Part shown: piece by piece, positions 8,817-16,970 of the stretch
Numbering within the stretch: the first letter of the stretch is position 1
Layout: every line of letters begins with the position of its first letter
The notes under the pieces: model-generated
Told to the model about the DNA's origin: nothing
Databases searched by the model: none
Seen by the model: only the letters and a program-made list of their open reading frames with translations
From: Mucilaginibacter paludis DSM 18603
GTDB taxonomy: Bacteria; Bacteroidota; Bacteroidia; Sphingobacteriales; Sphingobacteriaceae
Direction of reading: 5' to 3'
NCBI RefSeq assembly: GCF_000166195.2
Contig: NZ_CM001403.1
Coordinates: forward strand, 8,110,877-8,174,876
Length of the DNA: 64,000 nt
Translations under genes and position numbers: made by a program

Positions 8817-10516
8817 TATGCAGGAAGGGTATACCTATTCAAAATGAGGCTGAAGATTTCCTTGCGGGATAAAGCAGCGCTGGGTTCATTGTTTTCAATA
8901 GCCTCCGAACGCAGGGATAGTTTCGGATCTTTCACAGAATTCCGGAACCATTTCGAATAATCGTGCCGGTGCAAATGGTATAGCCAGGTCTCATCGTCTA
9001 TACCTGCAGCCATTTGTATAAAGATCATCAGGTTATTGGCTTTCAGATTCAGGTGATGCGACGGGCCTGTAAAATAGAAGCTGTTGGAATACATGTCGCC
9101 GCTGGCATATTTTCGCTTGTGACGCATGAGAAACTGACTGGGTTCACTGCTTTTTATTACTGAAATACTGTTCGTTCCTTTTTGCCAAACCAGGGCGTCT
9201 CTTTTTTTAAATTCTGTGAGGTTTGGAAGGGTTATGTCAACACCAGTAACACCAGCAAATACAGCAAGCGTTTGGCCGGGTAAGTCTCCCATGGCCAGCA
9301 CCATATCGACCCTTTTCAAAAGATCATGGCAAAGCAGGTCGGGCTGTGTGGTTATCGCAAATATATTAGTGAAATCTTCCGGAAAATCGTTGAAGCTAAT
9401 TGTATTTTCTTTAGGCAACACATGATGCGCCTCATCAATAATAATAAAATGAGGATGGCCCGTATTTTTACGGAGTTCCGTAAGGGCGATCCTTAGTTTT
9501 TTAAAATAGGCTGGGCGATCACTTAACGGTATGGAAAGGAAACATACGATCGCATTTTCGTCTGTTTGACTGAGCACTTTAACAACGTGATCAATCAGGG
9601 GAGGTTGGCTGCTATCTCCTACGGTAATTGCACCAGCTAAGTCCTGATAATCGCCTTCAGGATCAATCAGGCAAAACTGGTACTTTCTGTCAATCAGCTT
9701 TCCGATAAAGGCCGCTGCCAGCGTAGTTTTTCCACACCCTGATGTTCCAGACAGCAGGATATTGTTTCCATAAGGACTGATTGCAAATGGAGAACCGTTG
9801 GCATTTTGGCCTATTCCAAGATAATGCCGTAATAGCTTTGAATCAAGGCTCGCCAGATCATCCTGAATTATACCGCGGATCAACTCTGATACGCCTTCAC
9901 CTCGTTGGCTGTCCGTAACCCAGTCTGCGTTAGCTTTTAATTGTGGTAAAGCATTATTAACAGCAACGGCGCATTCCGCAGCCTGAAGCATAGCATTGTC
10001 ATTCTCAGCATCGCCCACGGCGACCGTATTGTGCTCTGACAGGTTCAATTCCCGGAGCGCCCGATGCAGACCCGTTGCCTTGTTAACACCGGGAGGCAGG
10101 ATCATGATAGCACCTTTGTTAAAAATCACCTGGTATTCCAAACCGGCGGCTTTAATAGTTTCCAGTACGAGATCCTGGTGAGGTTCCCAGGTTGCGACAA
10201 TGACTTCGCCAATTGACAACGGAATACCTTTATCTTTTAAAGCCTGTATAAAAGATTGCGGTGGCCGTTCACCCAATAATATCTTTTTAAGGGTTGCCGG
10301 ATGGTATATTAACGCACCATTCTCAGCTACGATCAGATCGAATATGGTATATTCCGGGAGTATAGCCTGTAGCTGATCCAGTTCTCGCCCCGTCACTAAA
10401 ATCAGGTATCTCCCTGTGGCTTTAAGCCGCACCAACGCCGCCAAAGTAGCCTCAGAAACATGCTCATTCTCAGCAATAGTACCGTCGTAATCCGTAGTTA
10501 ATATATGATATCGCAT
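8816..10516 (-). CDS. HAD-IIB phosphatase fused to a P-loop ATPase
   Basis: 566 residues in three parts. Residues 1-210 are a Cof/phosphoglycolate-phosphatase-like HAD domain: motif I TDYDGTIAE, motif II LVTGRE, and motif IV VGDAENDNAML. Residues about 235-470 are a HerA/DUF87-like P-loop ATPase: Walker A LSGTSGCGKTTLA and Walker B HFIIIDEAHHVL. The last about 95 residues form a conserved-looking tail (HLHRHDYSKWFRNSVKD). The gene follows the GT35-like phosphorylase by 76 nt and closes the operon that starts at 14867. A sugar-phosphate substrate is a reasonable guess from the HAD type and neighbour. How an ATPase would be used with it is unknown. Confidence 0.85.
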   Translation of the reverse strand: MRYHILTTDYDGTIAENEHVSEATLAALVRLKATGRYLILVTGRELDQLQAILPEYTIFDLIVAENGALIYHPATLKKILLGERPPQSFIQALKDKGIPLSIGEVIVATWEPHQDLVLETIKAAGLEYQVIFNKGAIMILPPGVNKATGLHRALRELNLSEHNTVAVGDAENDNAMLQAAECAVAVNNALPQLKANADWVTDSQRGEGVSELIRGIIQDDLASLDSKLLRHYLGIGQNANGSPFAISPYGNNILLSGTSGCGKTTLAAAFIGKLIDRKYQFCLIDPEGDYQDLAGAITVGDSSQPPLIDHVVKVLSQTDENAIVCFLSIPLSDRPAYFKKLRIALTELRKNTGHPHFIIIDEAHHVLPKENTISFNDFPEDFTNIFAITTQPDLLCHDLLKRVDMVLAMGDLPGQTLAVFAGVTGVDITLPNLTEFKKRDALVWQKGTNSISVIKSSEPSQFLMRHKRKYASGDMYSNSFYFTGPSHHLNLKANNLMIFIQMAAGIDDETWLYHLHRHDYSKWFRNSVKDPKLSLRSEAIENNEPSAALSRKEIFSLILNRYTLPA

Positions 10517-10592
10517 GTGCTATTGCTAAATACGTTCAGTTAATAAAGATGATACCTTGATATGCCTTCGATATTAACAGGCAACACCGAAC

Positions 10593-12296
10593 TCATTCAA
10601 AAGATAATTGCATCCGTTCTTTAGTTTCTTCCGATAATGAAACACCGTACATCAATTCATAATACTCCCTGGCGAGGCGGCCCGATTCAAATGCCGGATC
10701 AACATCAGCAGCAGCTTGTTTGACGATATTAAACCATTTCTTATTATCCAGGTAGTACGTCGGTAAAACTGTTCTATCCAGTATCTCCATGAGATTACTG
10801 TTTTCAATACGGTCTATTTGATCTGTTGGCAGTTCCTGATTTGCGGGCTTAATTCCAAAACAATTCTCACCATCCTTGGCAAATTCCGGCACCCAACCAT
10901 CCGGCATGGATAAATTTATTGCCCCATTCATTGCGGCGGTCATGCCGCTCGTGCCTGAAGCCTCGTGGTACATTCTTGGATTGTTGAGCCACAGATCGGC
11001 CCCTTTCTTTAAGCATGCCGATAATTCTAATTCATAACCGGTAAGCACGGCACAGTTGGGCAATGGCTTAACTCGAGTAATGATCCGGTTAAAGAGCTCA
11101 ATACCGTCTGTATCTTCAGGATAGGGTTTACCCGCCCAGATTATTTGTATAGGATATTGGGTATTGTAGATCAGCTTCAGAAACCTTTCCCAATCCTGCA
11201 TGATGAGATCGGCGCGCTTGTAGCCGGCAAATCGCCTGGCCCACACAATGGTCAATTTATCTTCATCAAAAAGTTTCCCACATTGATCCGCAACAATTCT
11301 AAAAAGTTGCTTTTTAAGTTCTGTTTTACGGGTTCGGAAAGCTGGTTCATCATGATTTCTGATGGCCTGATCAGTCGCAGCGTCTACCCAGTAATTCTTA
11401 TTCTGTGCATTGGTGATGGATATGATCTCACATACGCCTTGCTGACCAGTCCACATTTCCCTGGCTACTTCGCCATGCATTTTAGAAACACCGTTGGCCT
11501 TATGCGCAAACTTCAATGCAGCCAATGTGTAGTTAAATTTACTACCCTCCATGCCCAAGAGTGACCGGACTTCCTGCTGATTCAGGTGATAGAAGAAAGA
11601 CATCTCCTCAAGCAGTTCAAAGCTGTGTTCTTCGTTACCCGCTTTTTCAGGTGTGTGCGTAGTAAAAACGACCCGCTTACGTACTTCTTCGAGCGACTTA
11701 TACTTTTCATACAGGTAAAAATTCAATGCGCCCCCATGCCCTTCGTTAAGGTGATAAATTTCAGGTGTGAGGTTCAGCTGATCAAGCAGCATAGCACCGC
11801 CAATACCTAAAACAATACTCTGGGCAATGCGGGTGGCCTCGTTTGCATCATAGAGACAATGCGTAATAGACCTGGATTCTTCATCGTTTTCCGGCAGATC
11901 CGTACTTAATAAGAACAGTGGGACTGTTTCAAAAACCTGTGGTTTGAGCAGGTAAGCCCTTACATGTACCGGTGCGTCATGAACCTGTACTGTAAAAGCA
12001 AGTCCCGTATCCGGCACAAAGGAATAATCTTTTTCAATAAAGCTGGTTTTCATCAAAGCGTTACCATCTCTTTCCTGATCGTAATAACCATATTTCCATA
12101 AGATCCCAACACCGATCAGGTTTTGTTTCAGTTCAAAAGCACTTCGCAGGTGTGATCCTGACAGAAACCCAAGTCCGCCACTATAATTCTTCAGGGCCTG
12201 ATCTATGGCATATTCCATAGAAAAATACGCAACGGGTAAGGAATACTCCGGATCTGGTTCGTATCCGAACAAATCTTTTCTGTTGATGGGATCCAT
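10593..12296 (-). CDS. GT35-like alpha-glucan phosphorylase family protein
   Basis: 567 residues resembling the short (Thermus/archaeal-type) alpha-glucan phosphorylases. Visible blocks are EIYHLNEGHGGALNFY, FTTHTPEKAGNEEHSFE, WARRFAGYKRADLI, KGADLWLNNPRMYHEASGTS and MPDGWVPEFAKDGENCFG. In classical members the block after EASGTSGM has the Lys that carries pyridoxal phosphate; here the codon is ACC (Thr: SGMTAAMNG), so the usual cofactor site is absent. The protein may therefore act by another mechanism or bind glucan only. It is co-transcribed with the DJ-1 gene (8 nt upstream) and the HAD-ATPase. An annotation as active glycogen phosphorylase should be treated with caution. Confidence 0.82.
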   Translation of the reverse strand: MDPINRKDLFGYEPDPEYSLPVAYFSMEYAIDQALKNYSGGLGFLSGSHLRSAFELKQNLIGVGILWKYGYYDQERDGNALMKTSFIEKDYSFVPDTGLAFTVQVHDAPVHVRAYLLKPQVFETVPLFLLSTDLPENDEESRSITHCLYDANEATRIAQSIVLGIGGAMLLDQLNLTPEIYHLNEGHGGALNFYLYEKYKSLEEVRKRVVFTTHTPEKAGNEEHSFELLEEMSFFYHLNQQEVRSLLGMEGSKFNYTLAALKFAHKANGVSKMHGEVAREMWTGQQGVCEIISITNAQNKNYWVDAATDQAIRNHDEPAFRTRKTELKKQLFRIVADQCGKLFDEDKLTIVWARRFAGYKRADLIMQDWERFLKLIYNTQYPIQIIWAGKPYPEDTDGIELFNRIITRVKPLPNCAVLTGYELELSACLKKGADLWLNNPRMYHEASGTSGMTAAMNGAINLSMPDGWVPEFAKDGENCFGIKPANQELPTDQIDRIENSNLMEILDRTVLPTYYLDNKKWFNIVKQAAADVDPAFESGRLAREYYELMYGVSLSEETKERMQLSFE

Positions 12297-12304
12297 GGGA
12301 TTGG

Positions 12305-12988
12305 TTATTTTTTAGCTAAAGATTTTAATAATAATTTAGCGGCTTGTTCCGAGGATGCCGGGTTTTGTCCGGTGATCAACAAGCCGTCTTGCCTCACATA
12401 GGAACCCCAGTCTGGCCCTTTACTATACAGGCCGCCTAATTTTTTCAATTCATCTTCTACCAGGAAGGGAACAATATCAGTTAACTGAACTGCGTCTTCT
12501 TCTGTGTTGGAGAACCCTGTAACGGCTTTACCTTTTACCAAAGGCCTGCCATCCGGTAATTTAACTTTCATTAATACGCCCGGCGCATGGCAAACAAAAG
12601 CAACGGGTTTATGGTGTGCATAAAAATCTTCTATCAATTTGATAGAATCACTATCATTAGCGAGATCCCACAAGGGCCCATGCCCGCCAGGATAGAATAC
12701 CGCATCATAATGCATTTCGTTTACGGTATTTAACGGAAGTGTATGACCTAATTTATCTTTAAGGTCCTTGTCGCTGTCGAATCTGTGCGTAGCCGCCGTT
12801 TGTGCATCCGGACTTTCGCTTTTGGGATCTATGGGCGGCTGGCCGCCTTTAGGCGATGCCAGGGTAATTTCTGCCCCTGCGTCTGCCAGTACATAATAAG
12901 GTGCTGCAAACTCCTCTATCCAAAATCCGGTTTTCTTACCGGTTTTTCCCAATTCACTATGGGAGGTCAATACCATTAGTACTTTCAT
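12305..12988 (-). CDS. DJ-1/PfpI-family protein (Hsp31-like)
   Basis: A 227-residue single-domain protein with the nucleophile elbow FVCHAPGVL (Cys about 133), the acidic partner in the TGFWIEEFAAPYYVL segment (Glu about 25), and the YPGGHGPLWDL loop. These match class I glutamine-amidotransferase-like proteins of the Hsp31/HchA group, which act as glyoxalase III/deglycase or chaperone under carbonyl and heat stress. It is cytoplasmic, with no signal peptide. It lies 25 nt after the MDR reductase and 8 nt before the phosphorylase gene, so it is part of the 14867-8816 operon; detoxifying reactive aldehydes fits with the reductase. Confidence 0.9.
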   Translation of the reverse strand: MKVLMVLTSHSELGKTGKKTGFWIEEFAAPYYVLADAGAEITLASPKGGQPPIDPKSESPDAQTAATHRFDSDKDLKDKLGHTLPLNTVNEMHYDAVFYPGGHGPLWDLANDSDSIKLIEDFYAHHKPVAFVCHAPGVLMKVKLPDGRPLVKGKAVTGFSNTEEDAVQLTDIVPFLVEDELKKLGGLYSKGPDWGSYVRQDGLLITGQNPASSEQAAKLLLKSLAKK

Positions 12989-13013
12989 AATTGCGTTGTG
13001 TTATTTGAATAAA

Positions 13014-14009
13014 TTAAATTTTGACGACCATTTTCCCTTCGTTGCTCCCCTCAAACAGCCCCAGAAAAGCCTGTGTGATATGGTCAAATCCTTCGTAAAT
13101 GGTTTCGTGATAAGTGAGTTTACCCGCCATTAACCATTCCCTTAACTGCTTAGTTGCCTCAGGAAACTGAGCAGCAAAATCACCAACAATAAATCCCTGG
13201 ATGAGTGCACTCTTTTTGACCAGGACAGGCTGGATATACGGGCCCAATACCGGAGTCGCATCATTGTAGAGCGAAATTGCGCCGCATAAGGGGATACGCG
13301 CGTGTTTATTGATGTTGTTCAAAACATCGTCTGATATTTTGCCACCAACATTGTCAAAATAAATATCAACCCCATTTGGGCACGCTGCAGTGATGGCCCT
13401 GGTCAGATCCACCGTATTTTTATAATTAATGGCTTCATCAAAGTGGAATTTTGATTTAAGCAATTGCACCTTTTCATCCGAGCCTGTGATACCAACAACC
13501 CTGCATCCCAGCAATTTACCCACCTGCCCAACAATACTGCCAACGGCACCAGCCGCACCTGAAACAACCAAGGTTTCGCCTGGTTTGGGTAAGCCTATCT
13601 GCGTAAGCCCTAAATAGGCCGTCAGGCCGGTCATGCCCAAAACGCCCAGGTAGGCCGTTAAGTAGGCGGGATCGTTCGGTATGATCCGCAGCCCTTTCCC
13701 GTCAGATACCTGGTATTCTTTCCACTCCAAGTTTCCCAGAACAAAATCGCCTATTTTAAATAACGTGTTGTTGGAATCGACGACCTCAGCGATGATACCC
13801 GACTGTAATGGTTTGTTTAATTCAAATGGTGGAATATACGACTCCGCGTCATTCATTCTTCCACGCAGGTAGGGATCAACCGAAACATAAATTGTTTTCA
13901 GCAACACCTCACCATCATCGGCTGTCGGCATTTCTTCGATGTTAGTCTTGAAATCACCGAGCTCTGCTTTCCCCACCGGTCTTTTATATAAAACGATCAC
14001 TTTGTTCAT
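13014..14009 (-). CDS. NADP-dependent oxidoreductase, MDR family (CurA/YncB type)
   Basis: 331 residues started at MNKVIVLYKRPVG (ATG 14009). A longer reading to 14072 would overlap the upstream gene, which stops at 14026. The N-terminal GroES-like fold includes VDPYLRGRMND. The Rossmann domain has GAAGAVGSIVGQVGKLLG and VVGITGSDEK, and there is a YFDNVGG block. No zinc ligands are seen, as expected for leukotriene-B4-dehydrogenase-like enone reductases. It probably reduces alpha,beta-unsaturated carbonyls with NADPH. It is in the operon with the DJ-1 protein. Confidence 0.92.
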   Translation of the reverse strand: MNKVIVLYKRPVGKAELGDFKTNIEEMPTADDGEVLLKTIYVSVDPYLRGRMNDAESYIPPFELNKPLQSGIIAEVVDSNNTLFKIGDFVLGNLEWKEYQVSDGKGLRIIPNDPAYLTAYLGVLGMTGLTAYLGLTQIGLPKPGETLVVSGAAGAVGSIVGQVGKLLGCRVVGITGSDEKVQLLKSKFHFDEAINYKNTVDLTRAITAACPNGVDIYFDNVGGKISDDVLNNINKHARIPLCGAISLYNDATPVLGPYIQPVLVKKSALIQGFIVGDFAAQFPEATKQLREWLMAGKLTYHETIYEGFDHITQAFLGLFEGSNEGKMVVKI

Positions 14010-14025
14010 AGTCTTTATAATTATT

Positions 14026-14277
14026 TTAAGCAAATATTGATTTGAGTTGATTTCTGATGGATGTGTTTTCAATGCAATCTGCTACGGCTTTTAATACCGG
14101 CTTATCCAGGTGGGTTTTGCTCCACTGCATCCATTCGTTATCACATCTGTACAGGAAAGTTTCCTTGCCGTCGTGAAATTGAACCCGCCATACTTTCCAT
14201 TGCCTGAAGCGGGTTGACGTAACGTGCAGAAGCTTGAAAACTTCAGTTTCGCCGGTTTGAATGATCTCGTAACTCAT
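14026..14277 (-). CDS. Small unknown protein, 83 aa (third of three tandem paralogues)
   Basis: Starts MSYEIIQTGETEVFK and contains VQFHDGKETFLYRCDNEWMQ. The motif aromatic/Arg/x/Asp/x/x/Trp followed by a helical C-terminus is also found in the two genes directly upstream (YRPDCSW and FRDGNW), which suggests an old tandem duplication. There is no signal peptide or membrane segment. It overlaps the preceding gene by 4 nt (ATGA) and is 16 nt before the MDR reductase. Function unknown. Confidence 0.75.
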   Translation of the reverse strand: MSYEIIQTGETEVFKLLHVTSTRFRQWKVWRVQFHDGKETFLYRCDNEWMQWSKTHLDKPVLKAVADCIENTSIRNQLKSIFA

Positions 14278-14549
14278 GGTAGGTCTTTTTTTAGCTTATT
14301 CATAAGAAACCATTCGGGTTTTTTATTTTTGATCAAGGCACCCAATTTCCCTACGTATGCAAGCGTAAAAAACTTCATACTGGCCTGTTCCACTATCCAT
14401 GAACAATCAGGCCGGTAGGTTAAAATCATTGGCTGCGCTTTACCTCTTACGGTTTCCACTTTAAACCGGCAGAACTTGCTGTCTATAGGGGTTACGATCA
14501 CACTTAATGGCATATTATAAACCTGTATATTGATTTCAAACCCTGACAT
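14274..14549 (-). CDS. Small unknown protein, 91 aa (second tandem paralogue)
   Basis: Begins MSGFEINIQVYNMPLSVIV. A strand-rich first half ends with MILTYRPDCSWIVEQ, and a basic helical half follows (GKLGALIKNKKPEWF). The YRPDCSW block lines up with FRDGNW and YRCDNEW of its neighbours. It sits 18 nt after the first paralogue and overlaps the third by 4 nt, so all three are translated from one message. No recognised domain. Confidence 0.75.
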   Translation of the reverse strand: MSGFEINIQVYNMPLSVIVTPIDSKFCRFKVETVRGKAQPMILTYRPDCSWIVEQASMKFFTLAYVGKLGALIKNKKPEWFLMNKLKKDLP

Positions 14550-14567
14550 TTTCGGACAAATAAGCTG

Positions 14568-14867
14568 TTAAACCATTAAATATTTTAGGATGCGGGTTCT
14601 CTTCGGTCGCGGATTAGAGGGGGGACCTATTGTAGCCAGCAGGTTTTCGTCAAGTGTTCGGCTAATTTCTTCACCGACCATTTGCCAGAATTCCTGAGTA
14701 ATACTGTGATCATCCTCAGCATGCCAGTTGCCGTCTCTAAACTTGATTACAACTTTTCTGCCCTGCGGCGTCAAAACAGACCATCCTTCTCCGGTAGGTG
14801 TGTCTACTTTGTAAACCTCAAGCTCTAGTATCGTACCTGTCTGCGTTTCATTTAATGTGATCTTCAT
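14568..14867 (-). CDS. Small unknown protein, 99 aa (first gene of the boxed operon)
   Basis: Starts MKITLNETQTGTILELEVYK. A beta-rich N-terminus leads into VVIKFRDGNWHAEDDHSIT and an amphipathic helix, ending in a Pro/Arg-rich tail (PPSNPRPKRTRIL). It is the first gene of a seven-gene minus-strand operon. Its ATG is 45 nt from the -7 element of promoter S2. It shares the [FY]R-x-D-x-x-W pattern with the next two genes. It is soluble and function is unknown. Confidence 0.78.
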   Translation of the reverse strand: MKITLNETQTGTILELEVYKVDTPTGEGWSVLTPQGRKVVIKFRDGNWHAEDDHSITQEFWQMVGEEISRTLDENLLATIGPPSNPRPKRTRILKYLMV

Positions 14868-14911
14868 ATTTGCCGGAAAAAAAGCGAATTAAAACTTAAA
14901 CTATTGATAGT

Positions 14912-14978
14912 TAAAGATTGCCTTTTAAAAGTGTTTAGGTATTACATAATCTTACAAATAGCTTACATGATTCACACA
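14912..14978 (-). promoter_or_regulatory. Island-type promoter S2 (drives the 14867-8816 operon)
   Basis: The minus strand reads TGTGTGAATCATGTAA (14963-14978), followed by a second ATGTAA exactly 21 bp further (a true direct repeat) and a weak -7 element AATCTTTA ending at 14912. The first start codon is 45 nt downstream. No other island box lies before 8816, so the phosphorylase, DJ-1, MDR and HAD-ATPase genes are probably expressed from here. Confidence 0.85.
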
Positions 14979-15020
14979 TTTGAGAGGGGGAAGAATAACA
15001 TTGCTGAATAGCGTGATTCT

Positions 15021-15704
15021 TTATTTTCCAAGTATTGTTCCGTCGATCATCTCGATCACCCGGTCTGAATTTTCAGCAAAGTCATTGTCATGCGTAACAA
15101 CGATGATCGTTTGGCCAAGCTCATGTGCCAGTTGCTGGAAAGTTTCAAATACGATCGCTGAATTTTTGGAATCCAGGTTCCCTGTCGGCTCATCTCCCAT
15201 GATAATGAGCGGATCATTGATCAACGCGCGGGCTATCGCTACCCGCTGCTGCTGGCCGCCCGATAACTTGGAAGATGGTTTCAGGGCCTGATCTTTCAAC
15301 CCCAATAACGTTAGCTTAGCATAGGCTTTTTCTTCTATCTCCTTTCTTGACAGCATCCCGAGCTTTAAGGCAGGTATCATCACGTTTTTGAGGCAGCTGA
15401 ACTCGGGCAACAGGTAATGAAACTGAAACACGAACCCTATTTTTTCGTTCCGTAAAATAGCCAGATCATCTTTATCCTGTCCGGTAATGAGCTTATCTTC
15501 TATCTTGAGTATACCTTCATAATCCGTATCCATGGTAGAAAGAATATAAAGCAAAGTAGATTTACCGCAGCCTGATTTCCCGATCAAAGTGGCAAATTCA
15601 CCCTTGTTGATGGTAAATGAAATATCCGTTAGTACTTTGAATTTTACCGGGTCGTAAAAATACTTTTCTATTTTATCGGCTTGCAATATCGGTTCGGCTG
15701 CCAT
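15021..15704 (-). CDS. ABC transporter ATP-binding protein (LolD/MacB type)
   Basis: 227 residues with Walker A GKSGCGKSTLL, Q-loop FVFQFHYLLPEF, signature LSGGQQQRVA, Walker B LIIMGDEPTGNLDS and H-loop VTHDNDF. It is the last gene of the second tripartite operon and lies 16 nt after the FtsX permease. Compared with the ATPase at 5307 it is shorter and lacks the C-terminal tail. It should drive the LolCE-like permease; the substrate is not evident. Confidence 0.92.
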   Translation of the reverse strand: MAAEPILQADKIEKYFYDPVKFKVLTDISFTINKGEFATLIGKSGCGKSTLLYILSTMDTDYEGILKIEDKLITGQDKDDLAILRNEKIGFVFQFHYLLPEFSCLKNVMIPALKLGMLSRKEIEEKAYAKLTLLGLKDQALKPSSKLSGGQQQRVAIARALINDPLIIMGDEPTGNLDSKNSAIVFETFQQLAHELGQTIIVVTHDNDFAENSDRVIEMIDGTILGK

Positions 15705-15720
15705 TTGGATGGGGTTGATT

Positions 15721-16965
15721 TTATTTTCTGAAGATGGATACTGGGTCGACGTTCGCGGCTTTCATCGCAGGGATCAACCCAGCTAATAGGGTAATCCCCA
15801 TTCCAAGCATTATGCTTCTCAAGTAAACAGCCGGTTCAAATCCAATAGGGAAATAACCGATATCTCCGCCGATATAGGTTTTGGATAGTTCCCAAACAAA
15901 AAGCCAGGATAATAAGCACCCCATCAATAAGCCGATCATACCTATTGTAAATGCCTGAAGTACAAATATTCGGATAACATCGCGCCCACGGAAACCCATT
16001 GCTTTCAGTATCGCGATATCGTTGATCTTTTGACTGATAGTCATGTTCAATATATTGTAAATACCAAAACCCGCAACCAAAAGAATGGATAAAGATATAC
16101 CGGTGATCACGATCTCCCGCATAGCTGATCCGGCTACCAGTGTTTGATTAGCAGATTGCCAGTCTTCAGCCCGGTAGCCTGTAAGTTTGGAGAATTGGAC
16201 CGCGTAGAAAGGTGCGCTGTTAAAATCAGTTACATCCACATTGATGTCACTCACATAGGTAGGGCTTTCTTTAAGCAATTGCCTGGCCGCGCTGATATCG
16301 ATATAAGATTTCGTTTTATCCACACCGGAATTTTTGGTCTGAAAAATACCGGTAACCTTCATTACCTTGATCACATTTCTGGATGAGGTAAGCGTGATAT
16401 TATCGCCTGTTTTAACGTTCATTTTATCGGCAATTCCTGAACCCAGCAATATACCGTTAGGAACGGTATTCAGATCTGCCATACTCCCTTCAACAACGGT
16501 AGATTGAATATTAAACATTTTGTCCGCGTCTTCAATATTCACTCCGGAGGCAACCCCGTTGATCAGCGATTGCCCGTTGTTATAAAATACAGTTACGGTT
16601 ACCTGAGGGCTAACTACGGTTACGTGAGGCTGCTGTTTCAATAAAGACACAATCTGATCCGGGTTGATTATTTTGTCGCTTTGTGGTATAACCCTGGGGT
16701 TTACGATGATGGCTAACTGTTTGCCGGTTTTGTCATTACTAATCAGTGACCTGCTTATTTCGTCGTCTTTATAGATCCGGATATGCGGGGTGGTTTTGAA
16801 TATCGAAGCATCTGTTGACCTGGAGAAACCGGCCGTCATCGAACTCATGAAAATATAAACAGCTATGCCTATCGTTACACCTAAAGCCGCCACCAGGGTT
16901 AGTTTTTTTTGATTAACGATATAGGTAAACGATATTTCCGAATCAATATGGTGGTTGTATTTCAT
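15721..16965 (-). CDS. FtsX-family ABC transporter permease (LolC/E-like)
   Basis: 414 residues: an N-terminal helix (about 24-46, LTLVAALGVTIGIAVYIFM), a periplasmic domain (about 55-270), and three C-terminal helices with GFGIYNILNMTISQKINDIA near 300 and LKAMGFRGRDVIRIF near 325, the FtsX signature. It lies 5 nt after the adaptor gene and 16 nt before its ATPase. The fold fits either lipoprotein release or peptide/small-molecule efflux; presence of an adaptor and TolC in the operon favours efflux. Confidence 0.88.
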   Translation of the reverse strand: MKYNHHIDSEISFTYIVNQKKLTLVAALGVTIGIAVYIFMSSMTAGFSRSTDASIFKTTPHIRIYKDDEISRSLISNDKTGKQLAIIVNPRVIPQSDKIINPDQIVSLLKQQPHVTVVSPQVTVTVFYNNGQSLINGVASGVNIEDADKMFNIQSTVVEGSMADLNTVPNGILLGSGIADKMNVKTGDNITLTSSRNVIKVMKVTGIFQTKNSGVDKTKSYIDISAARQLLKESPTYVSDINVDVTDFNSAPFYAVQFSKLTGYRAEDWQSANQTLVAGSAMREIVITGISLSILLVAGFGIYNILNMTISQKINDIAILKAMGFRGRDVIRIFVLQAFTIGMIGLLMGCLLSWLFVWELSKTYIGGDIGYFPIGFEPAVYLRSIMLGMGITLLAGLIPAMKAANVDPVSIFRK

Positions 16966-16970
16966 GACTA

